NCBI GenBank assembly: GCA_945873145.1
Contig: CAMCBZ010000022.1
Location: forward strand, 1-43,888
DNA from: an uncultured Prevotella sp.
Lineage (GTDB): Bacteria; Bacteroidota; Bacteroidia; Bacteroidales; Bacteroidaceae
Direction of reading: 5' to 3'
DNA length: 43,888 nucleotides
Each line of letters starts with the position of its first letter. Position 1 is the first letter of the stretch. The position numbers and the translations under genes were made by a program. The notes under the pieces were generated by a model. That model worked only from the letters and a program-made list of their open reading frames with translations, had not been told where the DNA came from and did no database searches. Below are positions 24,231 through 33,092 of the stretch, piece after piece.

Positions 24231-27200
24231 TTAATATTCCCCCCATGCCTTGATGTCTATGTCTTCCGGCTTCAAGGTACAGAAAGCATTGATGAAGGCA
24301 GAAGCAAGACGGCTGTTGGTGATCAATGGCACATTGAGGTCGATGGCGGCACGACGAATCTTGTAGCCATTGGACAACTCACGAGAGGTGAGATCCTTCG
24401 GAATATTCACCACCATATCGATCTTCTTCTCATGTAAGAGTTCGAGGGCCTGAGGCTGTCCATCCTCCGAAGGCCAGTATACGAGCGTGTTGTCCACTCC
24501 ATTATCTGTGAGATAGCGCGACGTGCCACCTGTGGCGTAGAGCTGATAGCCATGAGCCAAAAGTTGTTTGGCAGCGTCGAGCATCTCTGCCTTCTGCTTG
24601 GCTCCACCGGTTGAGAGCAATACGGTATGCTTAGGAATGCGCTGACCCACGGAAAGCATACTCTTGAGCAGTGCCTGATTGGTATCGTCGCCCAAGCAGC
24701 CAACCTCTCCGGTAGAACTCATATCCACGCCAAGCACAGGATCGGCTTTCTGCAGACGGTTGAAAGAGAATTGGCTGGCCTTGATGCCAACATAATCGAG
24801 GTCGAAGAGATTCTTATTGGGCTTCTCCACTGGCTCTCCAAGCATCACCTTAGTAGCCAGGTCGATGAAGTTGATCTTTAACACCTTGCTCACGAAGGGG
24901 AAGGAGCGGCTGGCGCGGAGGTTGCACTCGATGACCATAATGTCGTTTTCGCGGGCCATGAACTGGATGTTGAACGGACCGGAGATGTGCAGCTCCTGCG
25001 CTATCTTACGGCTGACGCGCTTGATGCGGCGCACCGTCTCGACATAGAGTTTCTGTGGAGGCAACTGCAAGGTAGCGTCACCGGAGTGGACACCGGCAAA
25101 CTCGATATGCTCGCTGATAGCATAGGCCATCACCTCTCCTTGCTTTGCCACACCGTCAAAGTCAATTTCCTTGGCATGCTCAATAAACTTGCTCACCACC
25201 ACAGGATGATCCTCGCTGACGTTGGCTGCCAATTTCAGGAAACGCTCCAGCTCCTCGCGATTGGAACAAACATTCATGGCCGCACCGGAAAGCACATAGC
25301 TCGGACGAACAAGAACCGGGAAGCCGACGCGGTCCACAAATTTATCGATGTCGTCCATTGACGTCAGCGCGCTCCACTCAGGCTGGTTGATGCCATTGCG
25401 AGAGAGCATCTCCGAGAACTTCGCACGGTCCTCGGCGTTGTCAATGTCCTTCGCAGCCGTACCGAGGATATTAACATTCTCGGCATCAAGATACATAGCG
25501 AGGTTGTTAGGAATCTGGCCACCCGTGGAGACGATGACACCATAGGGATTCTCCATGTCTATGATGTCCATGACACGCTCGAAGGTCAACTCATCGAAGT
25601 AGAGACGGTCACACATGTCATAGTCCGTGGACACGGTCTCGGGGTTGTAGTTGATCATGATGCTGCGGTAGCCACTCTTGCGGATGGTGTTCAGCGCCTG
25701 CACACCACACCAGTCAAACTCCACAGAACTGCCGATGCGGTAAGCACCCGAACCGAGAACAATTACTGAGCGCTTGTCGTTGGAGAAGCTGATGTCACTG
25801 GCCACACCATCGTAGGTCACGTAGAGGTAGTTGGTCTGAGCCGGATACTCAGCAGCCAAGGTGTCGATCTGCTTGACCACCGGCAGAATGTCGTAGCTCT
25901 TGCGCAGACGACGCACCACGAGCAGAGCCTTGTGCATGTTGCCCAGTTCCTTCTCCAATCCTACTGCACGGGCAATTTGGAAATCAGTGAAACCATATAC
26001 CTTGGCCTCACGAAGCAATTCACGGTCGAGGGTGTTGATGTTGCAACGTTTCAGGCGCTCATCGATGTCGATGATGTGTTTCAGCTTATAGAGGAACCAC
26101 TTGTCAATCTTCGTCAAGTCATGGATTTGGTCGATGGTGTAGCCCTTGTGCATAGCCTTGGAGATGACGAACACACGCTTATCAGTAGGTTCACGGAGTG
26201 CCTCGTCGATGTCGTCGATCTTCAACTCCTTGTTTTCTACATAGCCATGCATGCCCTGGCCAATCATACGCAGACCTTTCTGAATAGCCTCCTCGAAGTT
26301 ACGGCCAATAGCCATCACCTCACCGACACTCTTCATGCTGGAGCCCAGCTCACGATCGACGCCACGGAACTTTGAGAGATCCCAACGCGGAATCTTGCAA
26401 ACCACATAGTCCAAAGCCGGCTCAAAGAACGCGCTCGTCGTCTTCGTCACAGAGTTTTTCAACTCAAAGAGACCATAACCCATACCAAGCTTGGCAGCCA
26501 CAAAAGCCAGAGGATAACCAGTGGCCTTGGATGCCAAAGCCGAAGAGCGGCTGAGACGAGCGTTGACCTCAATGACACGATAGTCCTCGGAATTGGGATC
26601 AAAGGCATACTGCACATTGCACTCACCGACGATACCCACATGGCGCACAATCTTGATGCTCAGCGCGCGCAGCTTATGATACTCAGAGTTGGAGAGAGTC
26701 TGCGACGGTGCGATGACGATTGACTCACCGGTATGGATGCCCAGCGGGTCGAAGTTCTCCATGTTACACACCGTGATGCAGTTGTCGTATTTATCACGCA
26801 CGACCTCATACTCTATTTCCTTCCATCCTTTCAAGCTCTTCTCCACAAGCACCTGAGGCGAGAACGAGAAGGCCTTTTCACAGATGTGGCGCAGCTCCTC
26901 GTCGTTGTCGGCAAAGCCGGAACCCAGTCCGCCCAAAGCATAAGCAGCACGCACAATGACGGGATAGCCCAAATCGGAGGCAGCCCTCAGCGCCTGGTCC
27001 ATGGACTCACAAGCCTCACTCTTGATGGTCTTGACATTGATTTCATCAAGTTTCTCGACAAAGCGCTCGCGGTCCTCTGTGTCCATGATAGCCTGAACAG
27101 GCGTACCCAGAACCTTCACACCATATTTCTCCAGCACTCCGCTCTCATAGAGCTTCACGCCACAGTTCAACGCGGTCTGTCCGCCAAAGCTCAGGAGTAT

Positions 27201-27452
27201 GCCATCGGGGCGCTCCTTCTTGATGACGCGCTCCACAAAATAGGGCTGCACCGGCAGGAAATAGATTTGGTCGGCAACACCCTCGGAAGTCTGCACAGTG
27301 GCAATGTTGGGGTTGATCAGCACCGTAGAGATGCCCTCTTCGCGAAGAGCCTTCAGAGCCTGAGAACCGGAATAGTCAAACTCTCCGGCCTCTCCAATCT
27401 TCAATGCTCCTGAGCCGAGCAAGAGCACTTTCTTTATACTTGAATCACGCAT
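24231..27452 (-). CDS. carB: Carbamoyl-phosphate synthase large subunit
   Basis: CarB makes carbamoyl phosphate from bicarbonate, ATP and ammonia supplied by CarA, feeding pyrimidine and arginine synthesis. The 1073-residue product is the same length as E. coli CarB. It has two ATP-grasp halves (each beginning with a GSGxxxIGxxxEFDY/W-type block: LGSGALKIGEAGEFDYSG and LGSGAYRIGSSVEFDWCG), the oligomerisation region between them, and a C-terminal MGS-like allosteric domain (about 930-1073, starting KHTVLLSTGGAKQKAEML). It follows carA after 47 bases. Confidence 0.97.
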   Translation of the reverse strand: MRDSSIKKVLLLGSGALKIGEAGEFDYSGSQALKALREEGISTVLINPNIATVQTSEGVADQIYFLPVQPYFVERVIKKERPDGILLSFGGQTALNCGVKLYESGVLEKYGVKVLGTPVQAIMDTEDRERFVEKLDEINVKTIKSEACESMDQALRAASDLGYPVIVRAAYALGGLGSGFADNDEELRHICEKAFSFSPQVLVEKSLKGWKEIEYEVVRDKYDNCITVCNMENFDPLGIHTGESIVIAPSQTLSNSEYHKLRALSIKIVRHVGIVGECNVQYAFDPNSEDYRVIEVNARLSRSSALASKATGYPLAFVAAKLGMGYGLFELKNSVTKTTSAFFEPALDYVVCKIPRWDLSKFRGVDRELGSSMKSVGEVMAIGRNFEEAIQKGLRMIGQGMHGYVENKELKIDDIDEALREPTDKRVFVISKAMHKGYTIDQIHDLTKIDKWFLYKLKHIIDIDERLKRCNINTLDRELLREAKVYGFTDFQIARAVGLEKELGNMHKALLVVRRLRKSYDILPVVKQIDTLAAEYPAQTNYLYVTYDGVASDISFSNDKRSVIVLGSGAYRIGSSVEFDWCGVQALNTIRKSGYRSIMINYNPETVSTDYDMCDRLYFDELTFERVMDIIDMENPYGVIVSTGGQIPNNLAMYLDAENVNILGTAAKDIDNAEDRAKFSEMLSRNGINQPEWSALTSMDDIDKFVDRVGFPVLVRPSYVLSGAAMNVCSNREELERFLKLAANVSEDHPVVVSKFIEHAKEIDFDGVAKQGEVMAYAISEHIEFAGVHSGDATLQLPPQKLYVETVRRIKRVSRKIAQELHISGPFNIQFMARENDIMVIECNLRASRSFPFVSKVLKINFIDLATKVMLGEPVEKPNKNLFDLDYVGIKASQFSFNRLQKADPVLGVDMSSTGEVGCLGDDTNQALLKSMLSVGQRIPKHTVLLSTGGAKQKAEMLDAAKQLLAHGYQLYATGGTSRYLTDNGVDNTLVYWPSEDGQPQALELLHEKKIDMVVNIPKDLTSRELSNGYKIRRAAIDLNVPLITNSRLASAFINAFCTLKPEDIDIKAWGEY

Positions 27453-27499
27453 AGCGTTTGCAATTTAGAATTAATGAAACGAAAAAGATGACATCTCTA

Positions 27500-28579
27500 T
27501 TACTTCAAGCTCTCAACAAACTTGTCGAACATAAACATCGTGTCGAGCGGGCCTGCACATGCCTCCGGGTGGAACTGAGAAGAGAACCAAGGATTGGTCT
27601 TGTGGCGGATGCCCTCATTGGACCCGTCGTTCATGTTGACGAAGAGCTCTTCCCACTCAGCGCCCAGTGTCTTACCGTCAACAGCATAGCCATGGTTCTG
27701 AGAAGTAATATAGCAATGGGTTGTCCCCACCATCTGCACAGGCTGATTGTGGGAGCGATGACCGTATTTCAGCTTATAGATGGTCGCGCCGGAGGCTTTG
27801 CCAAGGAGCTGGTTGCCCATGCAGATACCACAAATAGGCTTGCGCGAACGGCTCATCTGTTTACGGATGATGTCTACGGCAGCCTGGCAGGTGTCAGGAT
27901 CACCAGGACCATTGGCCAGGAAAAGCCCGTCGAAGTCCATATCGGTATAGTCGTAGTTCCATGGCACACGGATGACCTCTACGCCTCTGTTGATGAGACA
28001 GCGGATGATATTGGCCTTCACGCCACAGTCGACAAGCACGACTTTCTTTCCGGCGCCTTCGTTGTAGCGGATGATCTCCTTGCAGGAAACCTTCTCGACA
28101 AAGTTCACGCCCTCGTACTCAGCCTTGGGCTGATTGTCGGGATCGTCGTCGAAAATAATCTTTCCCATCATCACGCCATGCTCACGCAGCACCTTTGTGA
28201 GCTGACGTGTGTCTATGCCCGTGATGCCAGGCACATGCTCGCGCTTGAGCCATGAGGCAAGACTCTCGACCGCATTCCAGTGGCTGTACTCTTCACTATA
28301 GTCCGACACGATGATGGCAGAAGCATAGATCTTATCGCTCTCCATGAAAGTGGGCAGCCCGTTCTTCTCAAAAGTAAAGGGCGGCACACCATAGTTGCCT
28401 ACTAAGGGAAAGGTCAGTGTCATCAGCTGTCCGGCATAAGAGGGGTCGGTGAGAGATTCGGGATAACCCATCATAGCTGTATTGAACACCACTTCGCCGG
28501 CTACGGGTTTGTCATAGCCAAACGACTTGCCATGGAACTTTGTCCCATCAGACAATACCAAGGTTACATTCTTCATCAT
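27500..28579 (-). CDS. carA: Carbamoyl-phosphate synthase small subunit
   Basis: CarA is the class I glutamine amidotransferase that hydrolyses glutamine and channels ammonia to CarB. The catalytic triad is visible: C253 in CGICMGNQ, and H337 and E339 in SQFHPEA. The N-terminal CPSase small-chain domain (about 1-135) precedes the GATase. It is 359 residues long (382 in E. coli). The start codon overlaps the purF-like stop by 4 bases, so the two are translationally coupled; a second ATG lies one codon later. Confidence 0.97.
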   Translation of the reverse strand: MMKNVTLVLSDGTKFHGKSFGYDKPVAGEVVFNTAMMGYPESLTDPSYAGQLMTLTFPLVGNYGVPPFTFEKNGLPTFMESDKIYASAIIVSDYSEEYSHWNAVESLASWLKREHVPGITGIDTRQLTKVLREHGVMMGKIIFDDDPDNQPKAEYEGVNFVEKVSCKEIIRYNEGAGKKVVLVDCGVKANIIRCLINRGVEVIRVPWNYDYTDMDFDGLFLANGPGDPDTCQAAVDIIRKQMSRSRKPICGICMGNQLLGKASGATIYKLKYGHRSHNQPVQMVGTTHCYITSQNHGYAVDGKTLGAEWEELFVNMNDGSNEGIRHKTNPWFSSQFHPEACAGPLDTMFMFDKFVESLK

Positions 28580-30498
28580 TTCGCGTTATTATGGTCTATT
28601 GATTGCGATGCGGAAGGCTTGTACACCTTCTCATAATAATTCACATAAGCCTGGTTGCACAGACGTGTGCCACCGGGTGTAGGATAGTGTCCGGAGAAAT
28701 ACCAGTCACCCGGATGGTTGGGGATCGCCTGGTGCAGACCGTCGAGACTCTGATAGACAATGTCGATCGGGGTCGTCATGCCCTCGGGACGAAGCATCTC
28801 CACGATCTTATGGTTGATCTCGTCGACAGTAAACGGGGCATAGATGTCGCGCACGGCATTCTGCATTTCCTCACGTGGCTTTGCCAGTTCTGCAAGGCAC
28901 TCGTTGTATACCTTCTCCAATACATCTTCCATCCCACGCTCCTTGAGCAGGGCTACTGTTGCACGGAAGACACAGAACTCCTCCAGACGCGGCATGTCGA
29001 TGCCATAGTAGTCGGGATAGCGAATTTGCGGTGCGGAGCTGACCATAACGATCTTCTTAGGATGAAGGCGGTCAAGGATATGGAGAATACTCTCCTTGAG
29101 TGTGGTACCGCGGACAATACTGTCGTCGATGATGACGAGATTGTCGACATACGGTACAAGGGAGCCGTAGGTGATGTCGTAGACATGAGCCGCAAGATCA
29201 TTGCGAGCATTGCCCTCAGTGATGAACGTGCGAAGCTTGATGTCTTTCCATGCCACCTTCTCGCAGCGTACAGACTCGCTGAGTATGTCAAGGAGTTCCT
29301 CGTGTGTCGGCGTATGGCCGAGATTCTCGAGGCACTCTATTTTCTTATCGATGACATGCTTCTTGAAGCCGTCGAGCAAACCATAAAAAGCAGACTCGGC
29401 TGTGTTAGGGATGAAAGAGAAGACCGTATGGCGGGTATCGCCGTTGATGGACTTCAGTATAGCAGGAACAAGCTGCTCGCCGAGTTTCTTGCGCTCACGA
29501 TAGATGTTCTGATCAGAGCCGCGAGAGAAATAGATGCGCTCAAAAGAGCAGGCCGTATTGCTCAGCGGCTCAAGTATCTTCTTGATGACGGTCTCACCGT
29601 TGCTGCGTACGATAAGTGCCGTACCCGGCATGAGCTCCTGAACGTCATCGAACTCAATGTCGAACGTTGTCTGCAACACGGGACGCTCAGAGGCGAGCAC
29701 GACAACCTCATCGTTTTTATAGTAGAAGGCGGGACGAATGCCGTGAGGATCACGCATGGCAAACATCTCGCCGCTGCCGGTGATACCCGTCACGACATAA
29801 CCGCCATCGAAATGCTTCATCGTGGTTTTCAGCACATTTTCCATCTTGACGTGCTCGTCGATGTAGCGTGTGATATTCTGATCCTCCAGTCCCAGCTTCT
29901 TTGCCTCGCGGAAGTTACGCTCCACCTCCCGGTCAAGCCGGTGGCCCATGAGCTCAAGCATGATGTAGCTGTCGCTGTAGATACGCGGGCACTGACCCTG
30001 ACGGGTAAGTTCCTCAAACACTTCCTCCACATTGGTCATATTGTAGTTGCCGCAGAGACAGAGATTCTTTGCTCTCCAGTTGTTGCGACGGAGGAAGGGA
30101 TGGACATATTTCAGTCCGCTCTTGCCTGTGGTGGAGTAACGGAGATGTCCCATGTAGAGTTCACCTGCAAACGGTATCTCCTGAAGGCTGGAGTCGTCAA
30201 AAACGCTGCTTTCCTTAACCACTTGATTGATTTGGCGATTAGCAGTGCCAAAGATCTCAGTAATGGCATTAGGCCCTTCCGCACGCTCACGGAACATATA
30301 TTCATTTCCCGGCTGAGTGTTAAGTTTGACAGAAGCGATACCAGCGCCTTCCTGTCCACGGTTGTGCTGTTTCTCCATCATCAGATAGAGCTTGCCCAAA
30401 CCATATCTCCACGTACCGTATTTTTCCTGATAGTAACTAAGAGGTTTAAGGAGCCGCACCAAAGCCACTCCACAATCCTCATGAATGCTGTATTCCAT
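28576..30498 (-). CDS. Long amidophosphoribosyltransferase-like protein
   Basis: This 640-residue class II glutamine amidotransferase is fused to a PRPP-binding transferase domain, as in PurF (505 residues in E. coli). A presumed nucleophile C9 (EDCGVALVRLL) follows an 8-residue propeptide. HNRGQEG (46-52) and RYSTTGKSG are conserved. The usual HNG of the oxyanion hole is replaced by LCGNYNMTN (148-156). The PRPP loop IIDDSIVRGTTL lies near 455-467. The longer frame start at 30597 has a hydrophobic stretch not expected in this family; the ATG at 30498 (MEYSIHEDCG) fits better. In Bacteroides I recall the same long form beside carAB, separate from a shorter canonical PurF, so it may not be the main purine enzyme. 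Coupled to carA by a 4-base overlap. Confidence 0.88.
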   Translation of the reverse strand: MEYSIHEDCGVALVRLLKPLSYYQEKYGTWRYGLGKLYLMMEKQHNRGQEGAGIASVKLNTQPGNEYMFRERAEGPNAITEIFGTANRQINQVVKESSVFDDSSLQEIPFAGELYMGHLRYSTTGKSGLKYVHPFLRRNNWRAKNLCLCGNYNMTNVEEVFEELTRQGQCPRIYSDSYIMLELMGHRLDREVERNFREAKKLGLEDQNITRYIDEHVKMENVLKTTMKHFDGGYVVTGITGSGEMFAMRDPHGIRPAFYYKNDEVVVLASERPVLQTTFDIEFDDVQELMPGTALIVRSNGETVIKKILEPLSNTACSFERIYFSRGSDQNIYRERKKLGEQLVPAILKSINGDTRHTVFSFIPNTAESAFYGLLDGFKKHVIDKKIECLENLGHTPTHEELLDILSESVRCEKVAWKDIKLRTFITEGNARNDLAAHVYDITYGSLVPYVDNLVIIDDSIVRGTTLKESILHILDRLHPKKIVMVSSAPQIRYPDYYGIDMPRLEEFCVFRATVALLKERGMEDVLEKVYNECLAELAKPREEMQNAVRDIYAPFTVDEINHKIVEMLRPEGMTTPIDIVYQSLDGLHQAIPNHPGDWYFSGHYPTPGGTRLCNQAYVNYYEKVYKPSASQSIDHNNAK

Positions 30499-30543
30499 CA
30501 ACAATAAAACCTTATATAGAATTAGTATGTAAGCATATACGAA

Positions 30544-30602
30544 AAAGATTGAAATCATCCTTGGCATTTCCTTTCGGAAACCAACGACAAATTTCAATCT
30601 TT
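30544..30602 (-). terminator. Terminator of the polysaccharide-export gene
   Basis: Arms AAAGATTGAAAT (30544-30555) and ATTTCAATCTTT (30591-30602) are perfectly complementary. Inner stems TTGG/CCAA and TTTCC/GGAAA continue the structure. On the minus strand it ends in CTTTTTC and lies just after the export gene stop, separating it from the purF-like gene. Confidence 0.8.
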
Positions 30603-30628
30603 CTATTCATATTATTAAGTGACTAAAC

Positions 30629-31429
30629 TTAGTTCCTTAAGATATTAACCAACAATGAAGCAACAGAGGTGACAATGCCAACGAATGAGAACCACAACGA
30701 AGTACTGCTACCGATACCAGAGTTCTGAGACTTGACCGAGTTGGGTTGCACATAGACAATATCGTTTTGCTGGAGATAATAATAAGGAGAATTGAAGATG
30801 TGCGCATCGTTAAGGTTGATACGATGAGCATGCTTCTCTCCTGTAGAATCCTCACGGATGAGCAGCACGTTGTCGCGACGTCCGTAGATGGACAAATCGC
30901 CTGCACTTGCCAACGCCTCCACGATGCTCATCTTTTCAGTGGTGACAGGAATGACAGCGGAATGACCGACCTCACCGATGACGGTGACACGATAGCTGGA
31001 CATTCTGACGGTGACAATAGGATTCTCACGCTCATTGAGATAAGGTTTCACCTTTGCACGGATAATCTCCTCGCATTGAGTCTTTGTCAATCCCTCCACA
31101 TGGATCTTACCCACAATAGGGAAGTTGATGTTACCTTCGTTGTCAACAAGATAGCCCTGGAGCGAACCGTTGTTAGCTGAGAGCTGTCCGCTTGTTCCAA
31201 CAGTGTTACTTACAGAAAGGTTGAATGGTGCAGAAGCTTCTGGATTGGATGTGATGACCGTGATGGTCAACATGTCTTTAGGCATAATCTTCGCATCGTA
31301 CAATCCCCGGGAGGCTGCCAAGCTGATAGAGTCAATGTTTTGGAAATAAGCAACTTTCTTGCTGCTTGCACATGATCCCATAAGCATGATCAGCAACATC
31401 ATGACGAGAGGAAAAAGCAATTTCTTCAT
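30629..31429 (-). CDS. Polysaccharide export lipoprotein (Wza/OPX family)
   Basis: This 266-residue protein has a lipoprotein signal (MGSC, Cys at residue 20), a Poly_export domain (about 45-150, MPKDMLTITVITSNPEA, NINFPIVGKIHVEGLTKTQCEE) and a SLBB-type domain (about 155-235, YRVTVIGEVGHSAVIPVTTEKMSIVEALASAGDL). A C-terminal hydrophobic helix (about 240-262) could cross the outer membrane as in Wza. Partners such as a Wzc-type kinase or glycosyltransferases, normally beside it in capsule loci, are absent. The ATG at 31429 is preferred to an in-frame TTG 12 bases upstream. It has its own promoter at 31474 and terminator at 30544. Confidence 0.9.
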   Translation of the reverse strand: MKKLLFPLVMMLLIMLMGSCASSKKVAYFQNIDSISLAASRGLYDAKIMPKDMLTITVITSNPEASAPFNLSVSNTVGTSGQLSANNGSLQGYLVDNEGNINFPIVGKIHVEGLTKTQCEEIIRAKVKPYLNERENPIVTVRMSSYRVTVIGEVGHSAVIPVTTEKMSIVEALASAGDLSIYGRRDNVLLIREDSTGEKHAHRINLNDAHIFNSPYYYLQQNDIVYVQPNSVKSQNSGIGSSTSLWFSFVGIVTSVASLLVNILRN

Positions 31430-31473
31430 ATCCGTGCTCAAACGTTGAATTTAAAATATGTTTTATAACTTTG

Positions 31474-31504
31474 CAAAATTACTATTTTATTTCCAAAAGG
31501 CAAA
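31474..31504 (-). promoter_or_regulatory. Promoter of the polysaccharide-export gene
   Basis: On the minus strand, TAATTTTG (31474-31481, -7) and TTTG (31501-31504, -33) are spaced by 19 bases. The -33 element lies inside the uxaC hairpin, so the two elements overlap. Confidence 0.7.
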
Positions 31505-31540
31505 GGAATTCTACTAAAAAAGTAGAACTCTCTTGCCTTT
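31496..31540 (-). terminator. Hairpin after uxaC
   Basis: Outer arms AAAGGCAA and TTGCCTTT enclose a perfect inner stem TTCTACT/AGTAGAA with an A5 loop (31509-31527). It starts six bases after the uxaC stop on the minus strand. The following T-run is short. Confidence 0.65.
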
Positions 31541-31545
31541 CTCAC

Positions 31546-32952
31546 TTATTCATAGAAACGAAAATAGCGTCGTGCATTATAATAAGAGATGTCTTCCACC
31601 ATGCGTGCAAGGTCTTCGCGGCTGTCGGGAAGCAGGCCACGCTCTACATCATTGCCAAGGATATTGCACAACAAACGACGGAAATATTCATGGCGGGGAT
31701 AACTCAGGAAAGAACGGCTGTCGGTGAGCATCCCCACAAAGCGGGAAAGCAATCCAAGCGCAGAAAGCGCATTGATTTGCTTTGTCATGCCGTCGAGCTG
31801 ATCATTGAACCACCAACCGGATCCGAACTGGATTTTTCCGGGTTCCGAACCATCTTGGAAATTACCGATCATGGTCGCAATCATCTCGTTGGCTGAGGGG
31901 TTGAGACAATAGAGAATGGTGCGTGTGAGCTTATGCTCTGTATTGAGTTCATCAAGGAAACGGCTCAAAGCTTTGGCTGTGTTGAACTCTCCGATGGAAT
32001 CAAAACCTGTATCCGGTCCCAGTTGCTCATACATACAGGTATTATTATTGCGAATAGCACCATAATGATACTGCTGCGTCCATCCTGCATTGTAGTCCAT
32101 CTCCCCACAGTCTTTCAAGAAAGCATGTTTATATTGATGAACCTCTTGCACAGAAAGACTCAGGCCACGTAATGCTTTGCTGAAAATGGTTTCTATTTGA
32201 GATGAGGTATAAGGATCGCAATAAAACTCCTCAACGCCATGATCAGAGAGACGGCAGCCATTCTCGTGGAAAAAATCATGGCGCCGTTGTAGTGCATCTA
32301 CAAGATGCTGATAGCTGTCAATCTCGATGCCACTTACTTCTGATAGTTGCTCCATGTAGGCAGAGAAATCGGGATGCTCAATTTTCATTGCCTTGTCAGG
32401 TCGCCAGGCTGGCAGCATCTTAATCTCAAAGCCACTTTCACGTGTCACTTTATGCCAATGCAGATCATCAACAGGATCATCGGTAGTGCAGACGCATTCC
32501 ACATGATAGTGACGCATGAGTCCGCGGGCACTGAACGCTGGCTGCTGGAGCTTTTCGTTACAGATGTCATAGATTTCACGGGCCGTAGACGGAGAAAGCA
32601 ATTTATCGATTCCAAACGCTGTCTTAAGTTCAAGATGTGTCCAATGATACAAAGGATTGCGAAAACAATATGGCACCGTTTCAGCCCACTTCTCAAACTT
32701 TTCCCAATCGGAAGTGTCTGTTCCTGTACAATAACGCTCATCAACACCATTGGTGCGCATGGCTCTCCACTTATAATGGTCGCCACCCAACCAAAGTTCA
32801 GTGATGCTCTGAAAATGATGATCCACGGCTACCATCTTGGGATCGAGATGGCAATGATAGTCGATGATGGGCATCTTTGCAGCATGATTATGATACAAAT
32901 CCTTGGCAATATCTGTCTCCAAGAGAAAGTCCTCATCCATGAATTTCTTCAT
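31546..32952 (-). CDS. uxaC: Glucuronate isomerase
   Basis: UxaC interconverts glucuronate/fructuronate and galacturonate/tagaturonate, the first step of intracellular hexuronate use. The 468-residue product matches the family length (470 in E. coli). It belongs to the amidohydrolase-like TIM-barrel group, with H33 and H35 in IIDYHCHLDP and further blocks such as CTTDDPVDDL and MLTDSRSFLSYPRHEYFRR. Other hexuronate genes (uxuA, uxuB, kdgA, kdgK, transporter) are not adjacent. It is divergent from ansA. Confidence 0.96.
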   Translation of the reverse strand: MKKFMDEDFLLETDIAKDLYHNHAAKMPIIDYHCHLDPKMVAVDHHFQSITELWLGGDHYKWRAMRTNGVDERYCTGTDTSDWEKFEKWAETVPYCFRNPLYHWTHLELKTAFGIDKLLSPSTAREIYDICNEKLQQPAFSARGLMRHYHVECVCTTDDPVDDLHWHKVTRESGFEIKMLPAWRPDKAMKIEHPDFSAYMEQLSEVSGIEIDSYQHLVDALQRRHDFFHENGCRLSDHGVEEFYCDPYTSSQIETIFSKALRGLSLSVQEVHQYKHAFLKDCGEMDYNAGWTQQYHYGAIRNNNTCMYEQLGPDTGFDSIGEFNTAKALSRFLDELNTEHKLTRTILYCLNPSANEMIATMIGNFQDGSEPGKIQFGSGWWFNDQLDGMTKQINALSALGLLSRFVGMLTDSRSFLSYPRHEYFRRLLCNILGNDVERGLLPDSREDLARMVEDISYYNARRYFRFYE

Positions 32953-33022
32953 AATTGATTATTTTTGTAATGGATTGACTAATAATTGTAAGTGGTTGAT
33001 CGTTTACCTAAAGTCACTATTG

Positions 33023-33030
33023 CAAATATA
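33023..33030 (-). promoter_or_regulatory. uxaC promoter -7 box
   Basis: The minus strand reads TATATTTG, about 70 bases before the uxaC ATG. The opposing ansA box begins 34 bases away, so the two promoters share one control region. Confidence 0.65.
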
Positions 33031-33039
33031 CAGTATTTA

Positions 33040-33071
33040 TTTGGAATATCGGCTAATTTAAATTACTTTTG
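33040..33071 (+). promoter_or_regulatory. ansA promoter
   Basis: TTTG (33040-33043, -33) and TACTTTTG (33064-33071, -7) are spaced by 20 bases. This sets the ansA start at 33093 rather than the in-frame TTG at 33069, which lies inside the -7 box. Confidence 0.75.
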
Positions 33072-33092
33072 CAGAAAAAACTAAGATTAGCG

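Noticed and set aside
28603..30507. 634-codon open frame antisense to the purF-like gene
   Set aside because: It covers the same interval as a well-supported gene. The openness follows from GC-rich third positions, and the protein sequence is low-quality and unlike any family.
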